The notes under the pieces were generated by a model that did no database searches, was not told the origin of the DNA, and saw nothing but the letters and a program-made list of their open reading frames with translations. Source: Marsupella aquatica (taxonomy: Eukaryota > Marchantiophyta). From it: a stretch of DNA of 64,000 nucleotides. The stretch covers positions 24,800,001 to 24,864,000 of the forward strand of contig OZ316893.1 of the NCBI GenBank assembly GCA_973895155.1, given 5' to 3'. The position numbers and the translations under genes were made by a program. Every line of letters begins with the position of its first letter. Position 1 is the first letter of the stretch. This document shows positions 11,094-23,362 of this stretch, piece after piece.

Positions 11094-11523
11094 TATATTT
11101 TTTTATGTGCATTTTTTACCAGAAAGGAAAGAAAATCATGCTCAACCCCAGACAAGCAATCTTGGAATCCCAAGCTAGTAGAAGCTTATTTAGTATCTGG
11201 ATTAGATGTCAAGACTTGGATATCGAATACTAGTGAATCTCGTGCTGACATCAATGTTTGTACAAATGCTGTCAGAAAAGAGAAGCTCGAACAGACTTCA
11301 TCAGCATATTTTTTAGTGTGCATTATTACCAGAAACGAAAGAATATCATGCTCCCCTTGAGACCACAATGATTGCAATCTTGGAATCCCAACAAACAAGC
11401 TAAAAGTTCGAGTCTGTCCATTAGACGTCAAGACGTGGATAATTAATACTAATATATGGCGCGTTCACACCAATGTTTGTTCAACTGTTGTTAGAAAAAC
11501 TAAGCTCGAATAGACTCCATCAC
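11094..11523. repeat. ~215-bp tandem duplication
   Basis: Two diverged copies (about 11094-11308 and 11309-11523) share TTTACCAGAAASGAAAGAA, CAATCTTGGAATCCCAA, GTCAAGACKTGGATA and CAATGTTTGT in the same order. No coding capacity is seen. Confidence 0.75.
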
Positions 11524-13574
11524 TGTACCTAGCTACTCCCATTTAAACCTTTATAATTTTACACTCATAAGTGTAACAAAGCACACTAAACCAGTAGAAT
11601 CAAAAATCAGAAATGGGGTTAGGGATGGTCTTGTGTTTGACTTCTCCGGACCTTTGCTTTTACTTCATGTATTTGGAACTTTTCTGCTGCACATCATCCC
11701 CTACCCATGGGAGCACTTTGCCTTGCAACCTTTCCCAGGGAACCCTTTGCCTTATAACCTACATTGCTATCTTTGCAATGGGTCAGGAAGCCCTAGAAGG
11801 GCATCCAGATGTCTCAAGCTACAGCTCTGGGAATGCTCAGCTGTCAATTGCGGATCCTTGATGCATAGCAGAACAGAATCAACGACTCTCAAGGTCACCT
11901 CCCCTTAGGGTGGCTTGAGCTTTGGAAGCTTTGACATTTGAACATCTGGCCTGTTCCTATTGAATGTTGGCAGATACAGCTAGGGGAGAAAAAAACCTTC
12001 CCCCAGTCTTGTAAAGGTCCCCTCATCTTCACAGTTGAATGTTGTTTCCCATCTGAGCTGTGCCTGTTGTCCTTAGAATTGCCAGTGTAAATAGCATGGT
12101 TCTGTGTGTGAACAGATCCTTATGAGTGAGATAGGTATTCTGTTGGACTGTCTGTGTCAAGACTTCTTGTTTGAGTTTGGTGTTTCTCCTCTCTTGACCT
12201 CTTTTGCTTTTACACCATAGTACTTTGTGTGGCCCTTTTTAGTAAATATCCATCATTGTGTTTTTTGTGTGTTCTTCTTGGTTTCTGCTTTAGGTCTACC
12301 TACCCTACTGCCAGAACAGAAACTAAGACTACGGGATGAAGACACACATTCATTCATGTCACGTGATTTGAGGGTTGCAAATACCTTGTCAAGATGGGTT
12401 TGCGTTCTGGCTGTATGGAGGTCATGATTAGGTGTCAATTTGATCCCTGGTTTAGTCATCCAAATCTACAACTATAATAAGTGATCCAGCCTTTTTTCAT
12501 CCTTCGTCCAGTTATGAAATCCAGAATTGGCAGGAATCAAAACTGGCCATTAGATATTTTAGAGTATTTTTGTATCTGTTTGATTAGCACTTGCCCTCTC
12601 TGGCGAGGCCTCCCACGCCCATGCCTTCATTATGTACCCCCCTTGCGATATACATATACTAGCATCAATGCTCGCGATGCCTCGCCGGCCCTCACGATGC
12701 CTCGCCCTCCCCTTGGTCCTGATGCACTTGCCCCTGCCTCTTGCCCCCTGGCCCGACTCCCTATGGCCGGCCCTCATTGCGCCATGCAATGCATGGGCAT
12801 AGGGCTCGTAGAGAATAATATAGACATGTGACATTCAAAGCCCTGGCAAAATGAGAGAACCTCAGAAATTGCGCGGCAGGGCCTGAATATCTCTAGGGTT
12901 GGAAAGATTTTAGGTAAGATAAATTTAATTCTTTGCAACCCTAAATTACCTGGTCACAACTGAGCAGAAATTCTACACACACCCGTCAAGACCTAATGCC
13001 CCAGCCAGATGAGGGACATAACCTCAAATTCCAGACCTGTTGCCTGTCCTGAAGCTTGTCCTGAAGTAATCCAAGAATGAATTTCTCCATTATGTTATCT
13101 ACCAGGGCCAGGACCCACATTACTTCCTCTTCAAACAAAAGAGAAACTTCTCATTATGCTGGAGATCATGTACCTTTCCACAATCTGGGATCATTTCCTC
13201 TATCAAAATAATGAGCCAATTGAATGAGAATAAATAATTTGGCCAGCACAGAGAAATGAATGGATGGCTTCTTGAAGGTATCAACAGCAGGAGCTCCAAA
13301 TTTGTGTGTGTATGATATGTGACCTCCAAAGCCAGAGCAGTCACCTATCTTGAAGTAATCCCAACATATCTCTCTTATCTAGAACTATTTAATAGTGCTC
13401 AATTGAGAGCTACTCTTAGAGATTACTATGTACACTGAAGTCTCTAGAACATGACTCTGGGGCATAACTGAAAATGAATAGTAGGGAGTAGTGTTGTTTG
13501 TAAAGGTCTTTTCTGTCCTCATCTCTATTTATGTTCAAATAACCATAATTATGGTAATCTTTATATCAGAAACA
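11524..13574. other. Intergenic; one GC-rich patch
   Basis: No gene is recognised. A GC-rich patch at about 12590-12830 (CTCCCTATGGCCGGCCCTC ... GGGCATAGGGCTCGT) has a diverged relative at about 44565-44650 (CTCCCTATGGACCAGCCCCT ... GGCATGGGGCTCGTC). It is therefore a dispersed repeat. Its ends, CCCTATG and CATAGGG, are inverted copies of each other. Confidence 0.45.
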
Positions 13575-13880
13575 AGGTTCTACTGCCTTCCACTGAACAC
13601 AACGCCACAGGCTTGTATTTCAATAGTGGGCCACCTTGGGCGTTGTATTTGTGTTTTGACTATGTGTTTTCATTTTTTGTATTTGCAGGGCGTTTTTGAA
13701 AATAGGCATTGTATTTGAATATTGACATTGTGTTTGAACATTGGCATTGTCATATGATTCTTGATTTTTTAACTATTTGTGCTCAATGTAGAGCAGCTTA
13801 GGGTCAAATCTCGAACACAGTGTCCAACTCAAACACAACGCCAATATTGGACCACAATGCCTGGGCGTTGTGTTTGAAAA
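13575..13880. repeat. Imperfect inverted repeat built on GCGTTGT/ACAACGC units
   Basis: ACACAACGCC occurs near 13594 and 13840, and its complement GGGCGTTGTRTTTG near 13638 and 13863. Direct variants (GGCATTGTATTTGAAT, GACATTGTGTTTGAAC, GGCATTGTC) fill the centre. This looks like a small foldback repeat and holds no reading frame of note. Confidence 0.55.
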
Positions 13881-14097
13881 ACAAATCCTTTTTCTTGTGG
13901 AGACCTAAAAAAGACGGTAGCTGTTTACACTATTGTTTTGATTTTGGAAACAAGGGTACGTAGCCATGGCTACTCTAGATCAAATGCTAAGTATAGGGAG
14001 GTAGTTGTAGACATAAGCCTTCTACAACTGAAGATAATTCAGGTTGTTGTCACTCAGTCTAGTCAATATGTTCTAAATTAGCCTGATGCTTGTGCGT

Positions 14098-14475
14098 TGC
14101 ACAAAAGATGTTGAGGTGATAAAAGACGTCAAGGTGAAGAAAAGATGTTGAGATGAAGAAAGATGTTGATGAGAGAAAAAGATTCAAGCTGAGGAAAAGA
14201 GGTCAAGGTGATAAAAAGATGTTGAGGAGAGGGATTGGGAGAGGGAAAATGTCATGGTGAGATAAAGATGTCAAGGCGAGGAAAAGATAGCGAGATGAGA
14301 AAAAGATAAGATGTCAAGGTGAGGAAGAGATGTCAAGCCAAGTGAAAAAAGATATTGAGAAGAGAAAAAGATGTCCAGGAGAAAAAATATGTCAAGGGTA
14401 CGAAAAAATGCCGAGATGAGATAGAGATGTCAATGTGAAAAAAAGATGTCAAGGTAAAGATGTTAAGGAGATTTA
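14098..14475 (+). repeat. Degenerate ~20-bp minisatellite (plus orientation)
   Basis: Some 17-18 imperfect copies of GATGTCAAGGTGAGGAAAA / GATGTTGAGGTGATAAAAA make a purine-rich strand. This is the reverse complement of the array at 4593-4815. A few more units (AATGTTGTCAAGGCAAG, GATGTCAAGGCAAG) lie at about 15600-15650. Confidence 0.8.
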
Positions 14476-16165
14476 ATTAATCAGTGGACCCCATGTTAGT
14501 TTAGAGGCAGTTATCTAGAAACTGAAGCCCAGATGGATCTCCAAGTCTAAGGAAAAAAAATTCAAAAATGGACAAGTCAATGCTTGACACTTGAAACAAA
14601 TGCCAAACTTACCAAGGCAACCATAATTAACATCAATCACAAAACCAGCTATAATGTGAACTACTGTTTAATGTGTGGGCAGCTTAATTATCCACTTTAG
14701 CAGAACGGTGTTCAATGGTTTCCTCCACGGTACCGAAGGGATATTGGATGCACTCAAAGTTGCATTGAAAGTAATCACTTTGCAATTTCTACACGCAGAG
14801 AGACGAAGAGAGAGAAGTCATTGGTGTCATCAAATCCTAACCTGGCATAATTATCTGAGACAAAAAGTTTCACGGAAACAAATCTCCAATTGTAAAATTT
14901 GGAATCGATTGAAAGCTAGAGAAATTTAGAAACTCATGACCACTCATTGGAAAACTAAAGAACATTGGAAATTCAAAATCCTCAAAACTCAACTAAATCT
15001 ATCAGTTAAGTTCATTAAAAAGCTAAAGAAATTCTAAAACTCAGAATCTCCTTAGTACTCGATAAAATCTGTCAATTTTAGGGTTCAACATTCTCATTCT
15101 CATGGAAGGGATCAACATTTTGAAGGTTGTGCAACAAAGATTTTTATTCACGTCAGAGATTATAAAATCATGGGTAAAATATGTTTTTTAAATTACTTAC
15201 TAAATTCTTACTGAATATTGACAATCCTTAGCTCATTAGGATTGTCTCTTCAAGATCTTTCCAACTTCATATTAAACGTGAATTTTCATTATGATTTCAC
15301 TCAACAATGTCAAATCAAAAATTGCTACCGGGAAAATTTTATGTTTTGAATAAAATCAAAATGTAAATAAAACGGTTTTACCTCAAATTTTTAATCTTTT
15401 GATTTGCATGTAGGTTTTTTTACATTCTCTTTTACGGCATGGCGTCCCAGTTTTTACAAAGAAGTTGCCACAAACACGAATTCAGAACTTACTTTTATCC
15501 AAAAACAAGTCCCTTCGTGTTTGCAGCGTGCCATGATGATGGGGCACGCTGTGGAGCCAGGAATTTTGGAAAGGACCTCTAATGGGGGTCCGTAAATATG
15601 TAAAGATTAGAAAATGTTGTCAAGGCAAGCAATGATGTCAAGGCAAGGTAAAAACATAAAAACTTTACAATGTAGTTGTTGACACATGTTATGTGTGATC
15701 CTAACCATACAACTGTTGTGGTCATGTTCAATAACCCATGCATTGCACATAGAAACTGGGGACGCAAGATATTGGCCATTGCATCATAGAGTCCAAACAC
15801 AACCAAGTGATAAGAATATGTTTTTTTAAGTTTTAAATTCTTTGGAGTATAAATAGTTTCTATATTTTATTTATATTCAATATTTTATGAGAATTTCAAA
15901 GTTTTTTCCCAAGTTTTTTCCCAATTGTTTAAATTTAAATAATTTAGATTAAAATTAATTTCATTAATTTTTTATCTTGGGCAGGTGACTGCAGGCTAAT
16001 GGGTACTGTAGCTTTGGTAGACATTTATTTTACATGAAGTTTATGGATAGATCTGATGTTGTAGAAAACAATGTTTTAATGCATGAGTGGTTCCTGCTTT
16101 TCGTCTTGTTTGGTAAACAGTCCACACCGAACACAATTGACTGTTGGCTTATCCCTTCTACTTTT
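14476..16165. other. Intergenic, AT-rich, nothing recognised
   Basis: No gene-like frame is seen. A GTGCCATGATGATGGGGCACG inverted box near 15530 and the short minisatellite remnant at 15600-15650 are the only structure noticed. Confidence 0.4.
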
Positions 16166-16366
16166 CCAGGTTTTCATTTTTTTCACTCAAAACAGCAAGT
16201 CAAATTTGAACATAATACACTTTTGGCTTATTCCCTCTACTGTTTTGAACATAATTCACTTTTGGCTTATTCCTTCTACTGTTTTGAACATAATTCACTT
16301 TTGGCTTATTCCCTTTACTTTTACAGGTTTTCATTTTTTTCACTCAAAACAACACTCAATTTGAAT
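16166..16366. repeat. 39-bp tandem repeat (three copies) inside a longer direct repeat
   Basis: Three almost identical copies of a 39-bp unit containing ACTTTTGGCTTATTCC and TACTGTTTTGAACATAAT run from about 16208 to 16316. Both sides carry the block AGGTTTTCATTTTTTTCACT (about 16170 and 16326). Open frames across it are products of the repeat. Confidence 0.8.
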
Positions 16367-16777
16367 GTCAATCACTGCATTTTTGGCGCAACATTGTGTT
16401 ATAACTTTTGAGATACTAACTCAATCATGGATATCTTTATGTTTTGCAATCCCATGCAGCTCTATCAACGTACCTATGAATCTTATTCATACGTTAAGCT
16501 ACTCAGCAATTGCTACCATCAAGTGGCGGTCGATTTCATGATGGCTAACTCATCTTTTGCATGGTTGACAGTTATGATTTATTCTTTTATTAGCAGCTTT
16601 AGCTTTCAGCATTGAGGACTCATCCTGGGCCCTCATTGGTTTAACTGTAGTTGGTAGGATCTATACAGAAATCTTACAAAAATAACAGACTACGGTGGCA
16701 AAATATAGACTATGCGCCGTTCCGCACCCAGATGTGAGATGTGGGACCCCTCAAGTCTGTACTAATTTGCCCTCACC

Positions 16778-18290
16778 TAGCTTCAGAGATATATGCTTAA
16801 TCAACCACCTTTGGACTGGGTATATGCTTAATCAACCCCCTTTGGACTGTTTCTTGTTTAATCAACCCCCTATGTTAAAATGTGCCTCAATCGTCCCCCT
16901 ATGTTCAGATCTGCCCCAATCGAACCCCCAAAGTATGTTTGTTACCCAATCAACCCCCTTTGATAGTTTATGGTTCATGACATGCCGTGTATTGCAATTG
17001 CAGTCTACCTGAACCTATCCATGGGTGCAAGCGACTTGACCAAACCGTCAAATGTTTCATTTAGGGTCGGCCGCGCCGCGACGACGACGATCAAAGTTTT
17101 TATAAATGATGTGAAAACAATACGTGTTATGTCTTCAGATGTTCATTATTGAATTGTCTTCGTATAACTTTGTCCAAATATTCATTGTTTCACATTCTGT
17201 CATGATGACTTCTGTTGGTCTTGAGGTTTGGGGGAATCTATTGTATTGGGGGTTATTGGGAAGCTCAGTCTCTTTTCGTTAGAGTTTGCAGGCCATCTAG
17301 ATGACATTTTAGTGGTGTGAGGTACATTTAGGGATATCAATGTTGGAGATTTTGATGTCTTTGTGCATCTTTGGCACATTTGAAGTGTACATTTTTTAAT
17401 GTGACATTTGATCACTACAAGATAGAGTGTGCCCAAAAACAAGACACAATTGCACATGGGTTTAGGATGTGGCCAGGATAACTGATGGGAAAGCCTATGA
17501 GAAAGTGTGTAAGAATTTGATTTGTCATCAATTGTTTATGATATGTTTATTCTAGTGAATACACTTTGTTGAGAGTACATAATGCAAAGTGTCCTAGTTC
17601 AATTGCTCATAATGGAAGCAAAGGCAACTCAAATTCAAAACGGCAAACACTTCAAGGATTTTGGAGAATTTTACAAGTGTTTCGATTCTTGGCTGTTATA
17701 ATGATCTTGCGGTATAAAGATTGGAAACATTTTGAGAACATTGAATAATTTCTGAACGCAAGCGTGCCAATTTAGCGTGTCAAAGAGATCCAGCAAACCA
17801 TTTTCTATTCAGAGTGAGAATCCAAACATAGATTTGTCTCTAGTGGAATGCACTGATAAAGATTAGCAACTATATATGAACATTATGGAAATAGCAGGCT
17901 CCCAGTTTAATTACCTCTAAACTTCAGACGAATGGAGACCTCGCTGGAGACCCCCAAATGTTTGAAAACCTTAATAGTTTTGTCTTCAAACACAAAAGTA
18001 TCCATGACTGCGTCCGCTGTCATTCGATCTTATCACACGTGGATTGTGGGCCGACTCTTATCTCGACATAATTGCAACATACCACGGATGAGACCATGGG
18101 CTCATATGATAGAAAATTAGAGTTCACCATGGTAAAGTCTCCCTATATTAATGCTCTTCCCAAGAAGTATATGTAAGGAATTGTCAGAAATTGTCAAAGG
18201 GGGTCGATTGGGGCAGATCTGAACATAGGGGGTTAATTAAGTAAGAAACAGTCCAGAGTGGATTGATTAAGCATTTACCTCCCCAGCTTC
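16778..18290. mobile_element. Non-autonomous inverted-repeat element inserted in the ~210-bp repeat
   Basis: The left arm (about 16778-16975) and right arm (about 18188-18290) are imperfect inverted copies. ATGCTTAATCAACC, TTGGACTGTTTCTT, ATCAACCCCCTATGTTCAGA and ATCTGCCCCAATCGA on the left match the reverse complement of the right. The left arm has extra internal copies of the TTAATCAACCCCCT motif. The centre shows no transposase. The ~210-bp repeat is broken off at its left edge and resumes at its right edge, so it seems to have inserted there. Confidence 0.65.
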
Positions 18291-18445
18291 AGTGTGTCCC
18301 CATATATATAATCTGGAACGTTTTTCTTTCTTTACGAGTGGACCAAGTTTTTGTTGAGCACAACAACAGGGGGTTAAAGACCCACTTCAATTCTGGTTGG
18401 AGTAAGATTAGAAAACAGGGTCCTTTTCAAAATTTAAGCCATATT

Positions 18446-18566
18446 ATATATATCACAGTGCCCAAGGGCAAAAAAAGTCAAACCTGGAGACAAGATTCCA
18501 AAGGCAAAGCAACCCACTGAAGGGGAGGAAAAGAGAAGAAAGGGCCCCATTATTTGAGCCATATTA
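18446..18566 (-). mobile_element. Short dispersed insert, copy in the ~210-bp repeat
   Basis: The box series ATATATCACAGTGCCCAAGG, GGAGACAAGATTCC, GGCAAAGCAACCCACTGAAG and GGGGAGGAAAAGAG closely matches 31960-32048. AGCCATATTA stands on both sides (about 18437-18447 and 18558-18568), which looks like a target duplication of about 10 bp. Confidence 0.6.
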
Positions 18567-21500
18567 GGTTTGATTTTCTGGCTATTTCTGTACTTTCTTT
18601 TTGGGTGAGTAGACCACAAGCCATGTCTTTGAACATGCCATGAGTTGCTTTTCATGATGCCAATCTGGGACCCCCTAAAGTATGTACTAATTTACTCACA
18701 GGTACTTGATCACAACAGGGACCCAGTCCAATGTTGGTCTAAAATCAGATTCGAATAGCAAAGCCCTTCTAAATTTTTGAGTCAGTTAATCCTTGGGAGC
18801 CTTTGAGACCAACCAAAGAGAGGTTTGTCTTATTGCGAATTTGATATGTCAATTTTTTCAATTGGCCTTAAACAAGGTGGATCTTTTGTATTATTGGATT
18901 TTCAAATTGTGCACACTATTGGCACAATTTGAAAATCCCCCTCCCTAGTGTTTTTAGTTTCCTTTGTCTAGCCCTCTCTTTAGGCCTATATTTATTTTCA
19001 ATCTTGCCAACCATTTGTTAGAATATGATGTTTTTATTCTTATCTTTTAGTTACATCAATTTCACATTTCATTTACTAAGGATAGTTATACCCTAATCTA
19101 TCTCTTCCCAAGAGTGTAAGAAAGACAAGGAGACTGAGAAACAAACACTTCAAGTTGATGCCAACCCCTCCCGTTTAACTACTGCTAAGAGGGTTGTTCC
19201 TAAGTTTATGGTTTTGGGTGACTTAGGTGTCACCGACTAAAAGTCATTAGAAGAGGAACATGAAAAGCCCACCACTTTTTTGAAAACTATTTATGTCTGA
19301 TGTTTTAGAAGCTACGTAGCTGCAAACTAGAAAAGTGACGCATGGGGATAAAAGTGGCCAATGCTTTGAAAGGCCTTCTTTTTTCTGGTTGCCTCCTTCT
19401 CTCAGACAGTCCTCGATATATTCGCTCTGTCTTCTCGGAATAAAGTTTTATTGGTGTAGTTCCCTTCCCCCCAAAAAAGTGGGGCCAACACTTTGAAAGG
19501 CCATGAGCAGGGACAAGTCACTTAAAAGTAACTTATTTTTGCTTTAAGGTGGTTGGTAAAAAAACTATCCCACATCTAAAAAGGAATCATTAATTATTCT
19601 TCTTGAGAGGGAAACACTAGAAACTATCTTGTAACTTTCTTTTTGCGGATCTTCACAACATTTGTTAGCTTGAAGAAAATTGTCTTGCTGATTTATCTAG
19701 ATATGATAGTCCTAAATGGTTTTAACACCTTTTGGGGAAGGTTGCTTAAAGTTAGAGCAACCTTATGTGGCCATTTCTGTACTCCATTTTTCGGGCGAGT
19801 CGACCTAAATGCACTTTCTACTTGAAGCAGATGTGGGGCCTCTACACGAATCTACCCAGTACCCACAGGTTGTTGAGAATCTGTGTACCCAGTACCCACT
19901 CCAATTTTGTATATGGTAGAGCTTTGGTAACTGGGCATTGCAGGCATGATGAATAGGAAGAAAATAAGTGAGGACCTAGAAATACTTCAAAATGAGTGCT
20001 CCAGCTCAAGTTTTGAGGGGCTGGTATTAAATGTCCATGATGCCCCCTCCGAATGGGGAGATATTACATCTCAAGGCTGACGAGATGTTTCCCTTCTAGT
20101 ACAAGTAAGGGAGAAGTTTCAAAAGGCCCTATCCAACTCTGGACTGTGATATCTTCTCCATAATGCACCAATATCATAAAGAGAAAATCACAAAGAGCTT
20201 TGAGATCTTGAATAAGACTTGAATAACGATGCCATTTTCAAATTTTTTTAGACATACTGGTGATTTCTGGGTATTTTTGTATTCCATTTTTTTGGCGAGT
20301 AGACCATAGGCAATGGGCACGCATCGTTATGCTCCACATGATGCAGATCTGGGACCTCCTAAGTCTGCACCAATTATCAACAGGGTGTTGAGCACACACA
20401 ACAGGAAGTCAGGGACCCACTCCAATTTCGGTCTGGAATCAGATTCGAGTATTAGGGCCCTTGTCAAATTTTGAGCCATAGTGTTTATTTTCTGGCCATA
20501 TTTTGGCGAGTAGACCACACTTCTTGGACATGCATCCTTTGCTTTCCATGTGATGCAGATGTGGGACCTCCTGAAGTCTGTACTAATTACCTACAGGTTG
20601 TTGAGAAGAGCAGCAGGGGGCCAGGGACCCACCAATTTTGATCTGCAATCTTCGAATAATATGGCCCTTGTCAAAAAATTTGAGCCATAGGGTTTATTTT
20701 GTAGCCATCTTTTGGCGAGTAGACGCCATGGACATGTATGGGTTACATGTATACTTACATTCCATGTGATGCAGTTGTGCCGAGACCCCCTCAAGTCATC
20801 GTAGATAGAATGTACCATGTTTTTCTTAATTTACTGGTGGACCAGGTGGTTGTTGAGCACAACAAGGAGTCAAGAATACACTCCATTTCTCATTGGGAAT
20901 AAGATTCAAATAATATGGACTAGAGTTGCACGTAAAATGCCAAAATGGGTGCACTCAGGTTTGAGTTTAGAAACTAATGATCCTGCCGATTGTAGCTGAT
21001 GTAGCTGGGGTTCGAATGCCCCGAGAAACTGCATTAGGGCTCCATTCCATTTTCTTTGCCAATGTTACATGTTGGTGAAGTGAGGCAACAAAATACCCTA
21101 CTGAGGAGGATCCGGGGCAAGAGCCCACACATAGGACCAGCAGGAGCGTGCAATGTGGAAAGCATTTGTGGAGCTCTCAGTAAGTGACATGGAATGCAAA
21201 AGCTGCTAGATGTGGCATGGACAAAGAGATTGCAGGGCAGAAAGGAAATTATACTCAACGAAGTGTGTAACTCTTTGGGAGTTTTCTAGAGTTAACCATT
21301 CTTGGGCAGTGTTTACAAATATTGCTTTTTCAGGCTTAACTGGGGTTGGGACACAAAGTTCACCCTGTGAGTTTTGGTACAACTCTATTGTCTGGCCATT
21401 TCGGGATGCCAATTTTTGGCCAGTGGACCACAAGCAATGGTGGACTTGCCTCAATTACTTTCACAGACTGTGCTGCACATGTGGGGGCCCTCAAGTGTGT

Positions 21501-21735
21501 ACTAATTTATTACTGGCCAGCAGCGTTTAAACCACTGAACCACCCCAACCCAGAGCCACCCATATTGAATCTTAACACTCGTAGAATCCTTGTTTTCCCA
21601 GACAAGACTGCATTGTTGGAATATATATGTCCTATTAACGTGTAAGTATCTAAATAAAAGAGTGTGTTTTTGTGTGCTTTTGTTTTACTTTTCAGACAAG
21701 GGTGTGTTGTAGGAAATGTTTAGATATCTACACTC

Positions 21736-22139
21736 TTCACCATAATTAGTGTCATAATTAGTGTGACTAACACTAATTCGAGAGCGACCATTTTTAATTA
21801 GTGTCATAATTAGTGTGATAACACTAATTCGAGAGCGCCCATTTTTAGGGTCTATTCTCGAATTAGTTTCAGTCGCACTAATTTTATGCTAGCACTATTT
21901 TTGTGCACATGAATTAGTATTACTGTGATCTTAAGAGTGGAAAAATAGAGAGAGAAATTTTATTTTGAAACATCCATAACAATTAGTGTTATTTTGGGCT
22001 CAAGATTATCCATTTTTTACAAGCAATTTAATCTAAAGTGGAATTTGTTTTCTGAAAACCAACTAAAATTAGTGTTATTTGAACTCAGAATCATTTTCAC
22101 CACTAACACTAATTTTTGTATAACACTAATTATGGTGAA
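21736..22139. mobile_element. MITE of 404 bp with ATTAGTGT terminal repeats
   Basis: The ends TTCACCATAATTAGTGT and ACACTAATTATGGTGAA are perfect inverted repeats of 17 bp. The ends are thick with further ATTAGTGT/ACACTAAT copies, and a ~75-bp piece with AACACTAATTCGAGAGCG is duplicated inside the left part. No coding capacity is present. No clear target duplication is visible, so the superfamily is open. Confidence 0.75.
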
Positions 22140-22869
22140 TATATTCCCCAAGACAAGGTGTTGTTGGGGACTCTTGGGCTTGTTAATTGGCTCATTGGTC
22201 TTCCCGGCTGTTTTCCTCTGTTTTCTCCCATTTTTTTCCCTTAGGGATCCTGTCGGGGATCCTGTGTCCCAGGTAAGGCACCTATATGTATATATTTATT
22301 GATATACCTTTAAATGGCAGGGTATTATAAAAGACTGCAGAATCAAACCGCATTGCTCAATCCGATCTCATTGGAGATGGGCTCAAGGAAGTCTAAGCAA
22401 GGTGAGCCATTGGCTCTCATTGAAGCCACCTATTCACTAAGCACAAAGGACCAAAAAGTAATAATATAGACAACTATTGTGCTATGGGAAGGTGTTTTTT
22501 TGGGCAGTACGTATGGCCAAAAAATACCCACTGCTAGATTACCCATGCTTGGATTTTTATTTATTTTTTAATTTATTCTGTGTGAAGCCCACGGATGGGG
22601 GACCAGGTAGGCCAAAGGGCTGTTCCCTCCATTTTGAGTTTATGAACAGACCATGGAAGGGATTTTGGCAATAGTGGTTGATATCACACTTCCAAACAAT
22701 AAAAGTAACCAAATCAGGATACAAGACCCCAAATGGAGAGAAGTGATGCTGGATAAAAAATGCATTAAAATTTACAGGCCCTTTTCAATACATGTAATCA
22801 ACTTCAGACATTTTGGTTTAGTCCATGGCAGTTATTGACCACCTGCTAGTCTATCCTGACATTACTTTT
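22140..22869. other. Intergenic, nothing recognised
   Basis: AT-rich sequence with a GGGGATCCTGTSSGGGATCC duplication near 22235-22265. No gene or known repeat is seen. Confidence 0.35.
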
Positions 22870-23190
22870 AATATGCAATGAGCCACTGAAGGGGAGAAAA
22901 CAATGGGCAAAGGAGACCAAAGAGCCAAATCTCCCTAGTTGAAGTCCATTCAGACATTACTTTCCAAATGCAGCAGACCCAATAAAGGGGATAAAGCACA
23001 GTGGAAAAAGCAAGGAAGACTGACAAGCCAAAGAGAACGAGAGCCAAGACCAAGGAAGACCAAAGAGCCAAGTCCAAAAAGCAGGAGAGTCAAGTCTCCC
23101 ATGAGATTTCTTTGCAAAATGCACGAGAACGAATAAAGGGCAGAAAATGGAGAAAACAAGGGAGAAACTGAGGAAATCAAAGAGTCAAAA
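22870..23190 (-). repeat. Purine-rich repeats related to the short dispersed inserts
   Basis: Repeated boxes of the type CCAATAAAGGGG / CCACTGAAGGGG followed by GAAAA, AAGGAAGACCAAAGAGCCAA and ACATTACTTT occur twice to three times. The same box series is seen at 59580-59680. On the minus strand these look like 3'-end fragments of one retroposed family. No reading frame is kept. Confidence 0.5.
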
Positions 23191-23362
23191 AGCGAGCTTC
23201 ACAAAGTCCACAAAGTAGAGCAGGGGTCATTGTAACATGAGAGGAAACAGTAAAAAAATTCCTAGCATGACCCCTAATTTTTCTGTATCAACTGCACTCT
23301 CTAACAACAACCTGGTTGAGAACATACATTTTTGGGACTCTTCTTTTTGCTAGCCAACTCAC

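Larger units (their letters stand above)
16738..21530. repeat. Cluster of a ~210-bp repeat family
   Basis: The best copies are in tandem at about 20286-20980: the box TTGGCGAGTAGAC recurs at 20292, 20503 and 20712 (steps of 211 and 209 bp). Each unit then has a GTGATGCAGATGTGGGACC box, GTACTAATTA, a GGTTGTTGAG box, GGGACCCACTCCAATTT and TTGAGCCATA. Diverged single copies occur near 16738, 18300-18700, 19760-19900 and 21400-21510. Stretches between them (about 18750-19750, 20960-21200) hold nothing else that I recognise. Later insertions interrupt the cluster. Confidence 0.75.

Noticed and set aside
21000-21045. tRNA-like T-arm GGGGTTCGAATGCCCC
   Set aside because: The loop is one base too long, and no acceptor, D or anticodon arms can be built from the 60 bases upstream.
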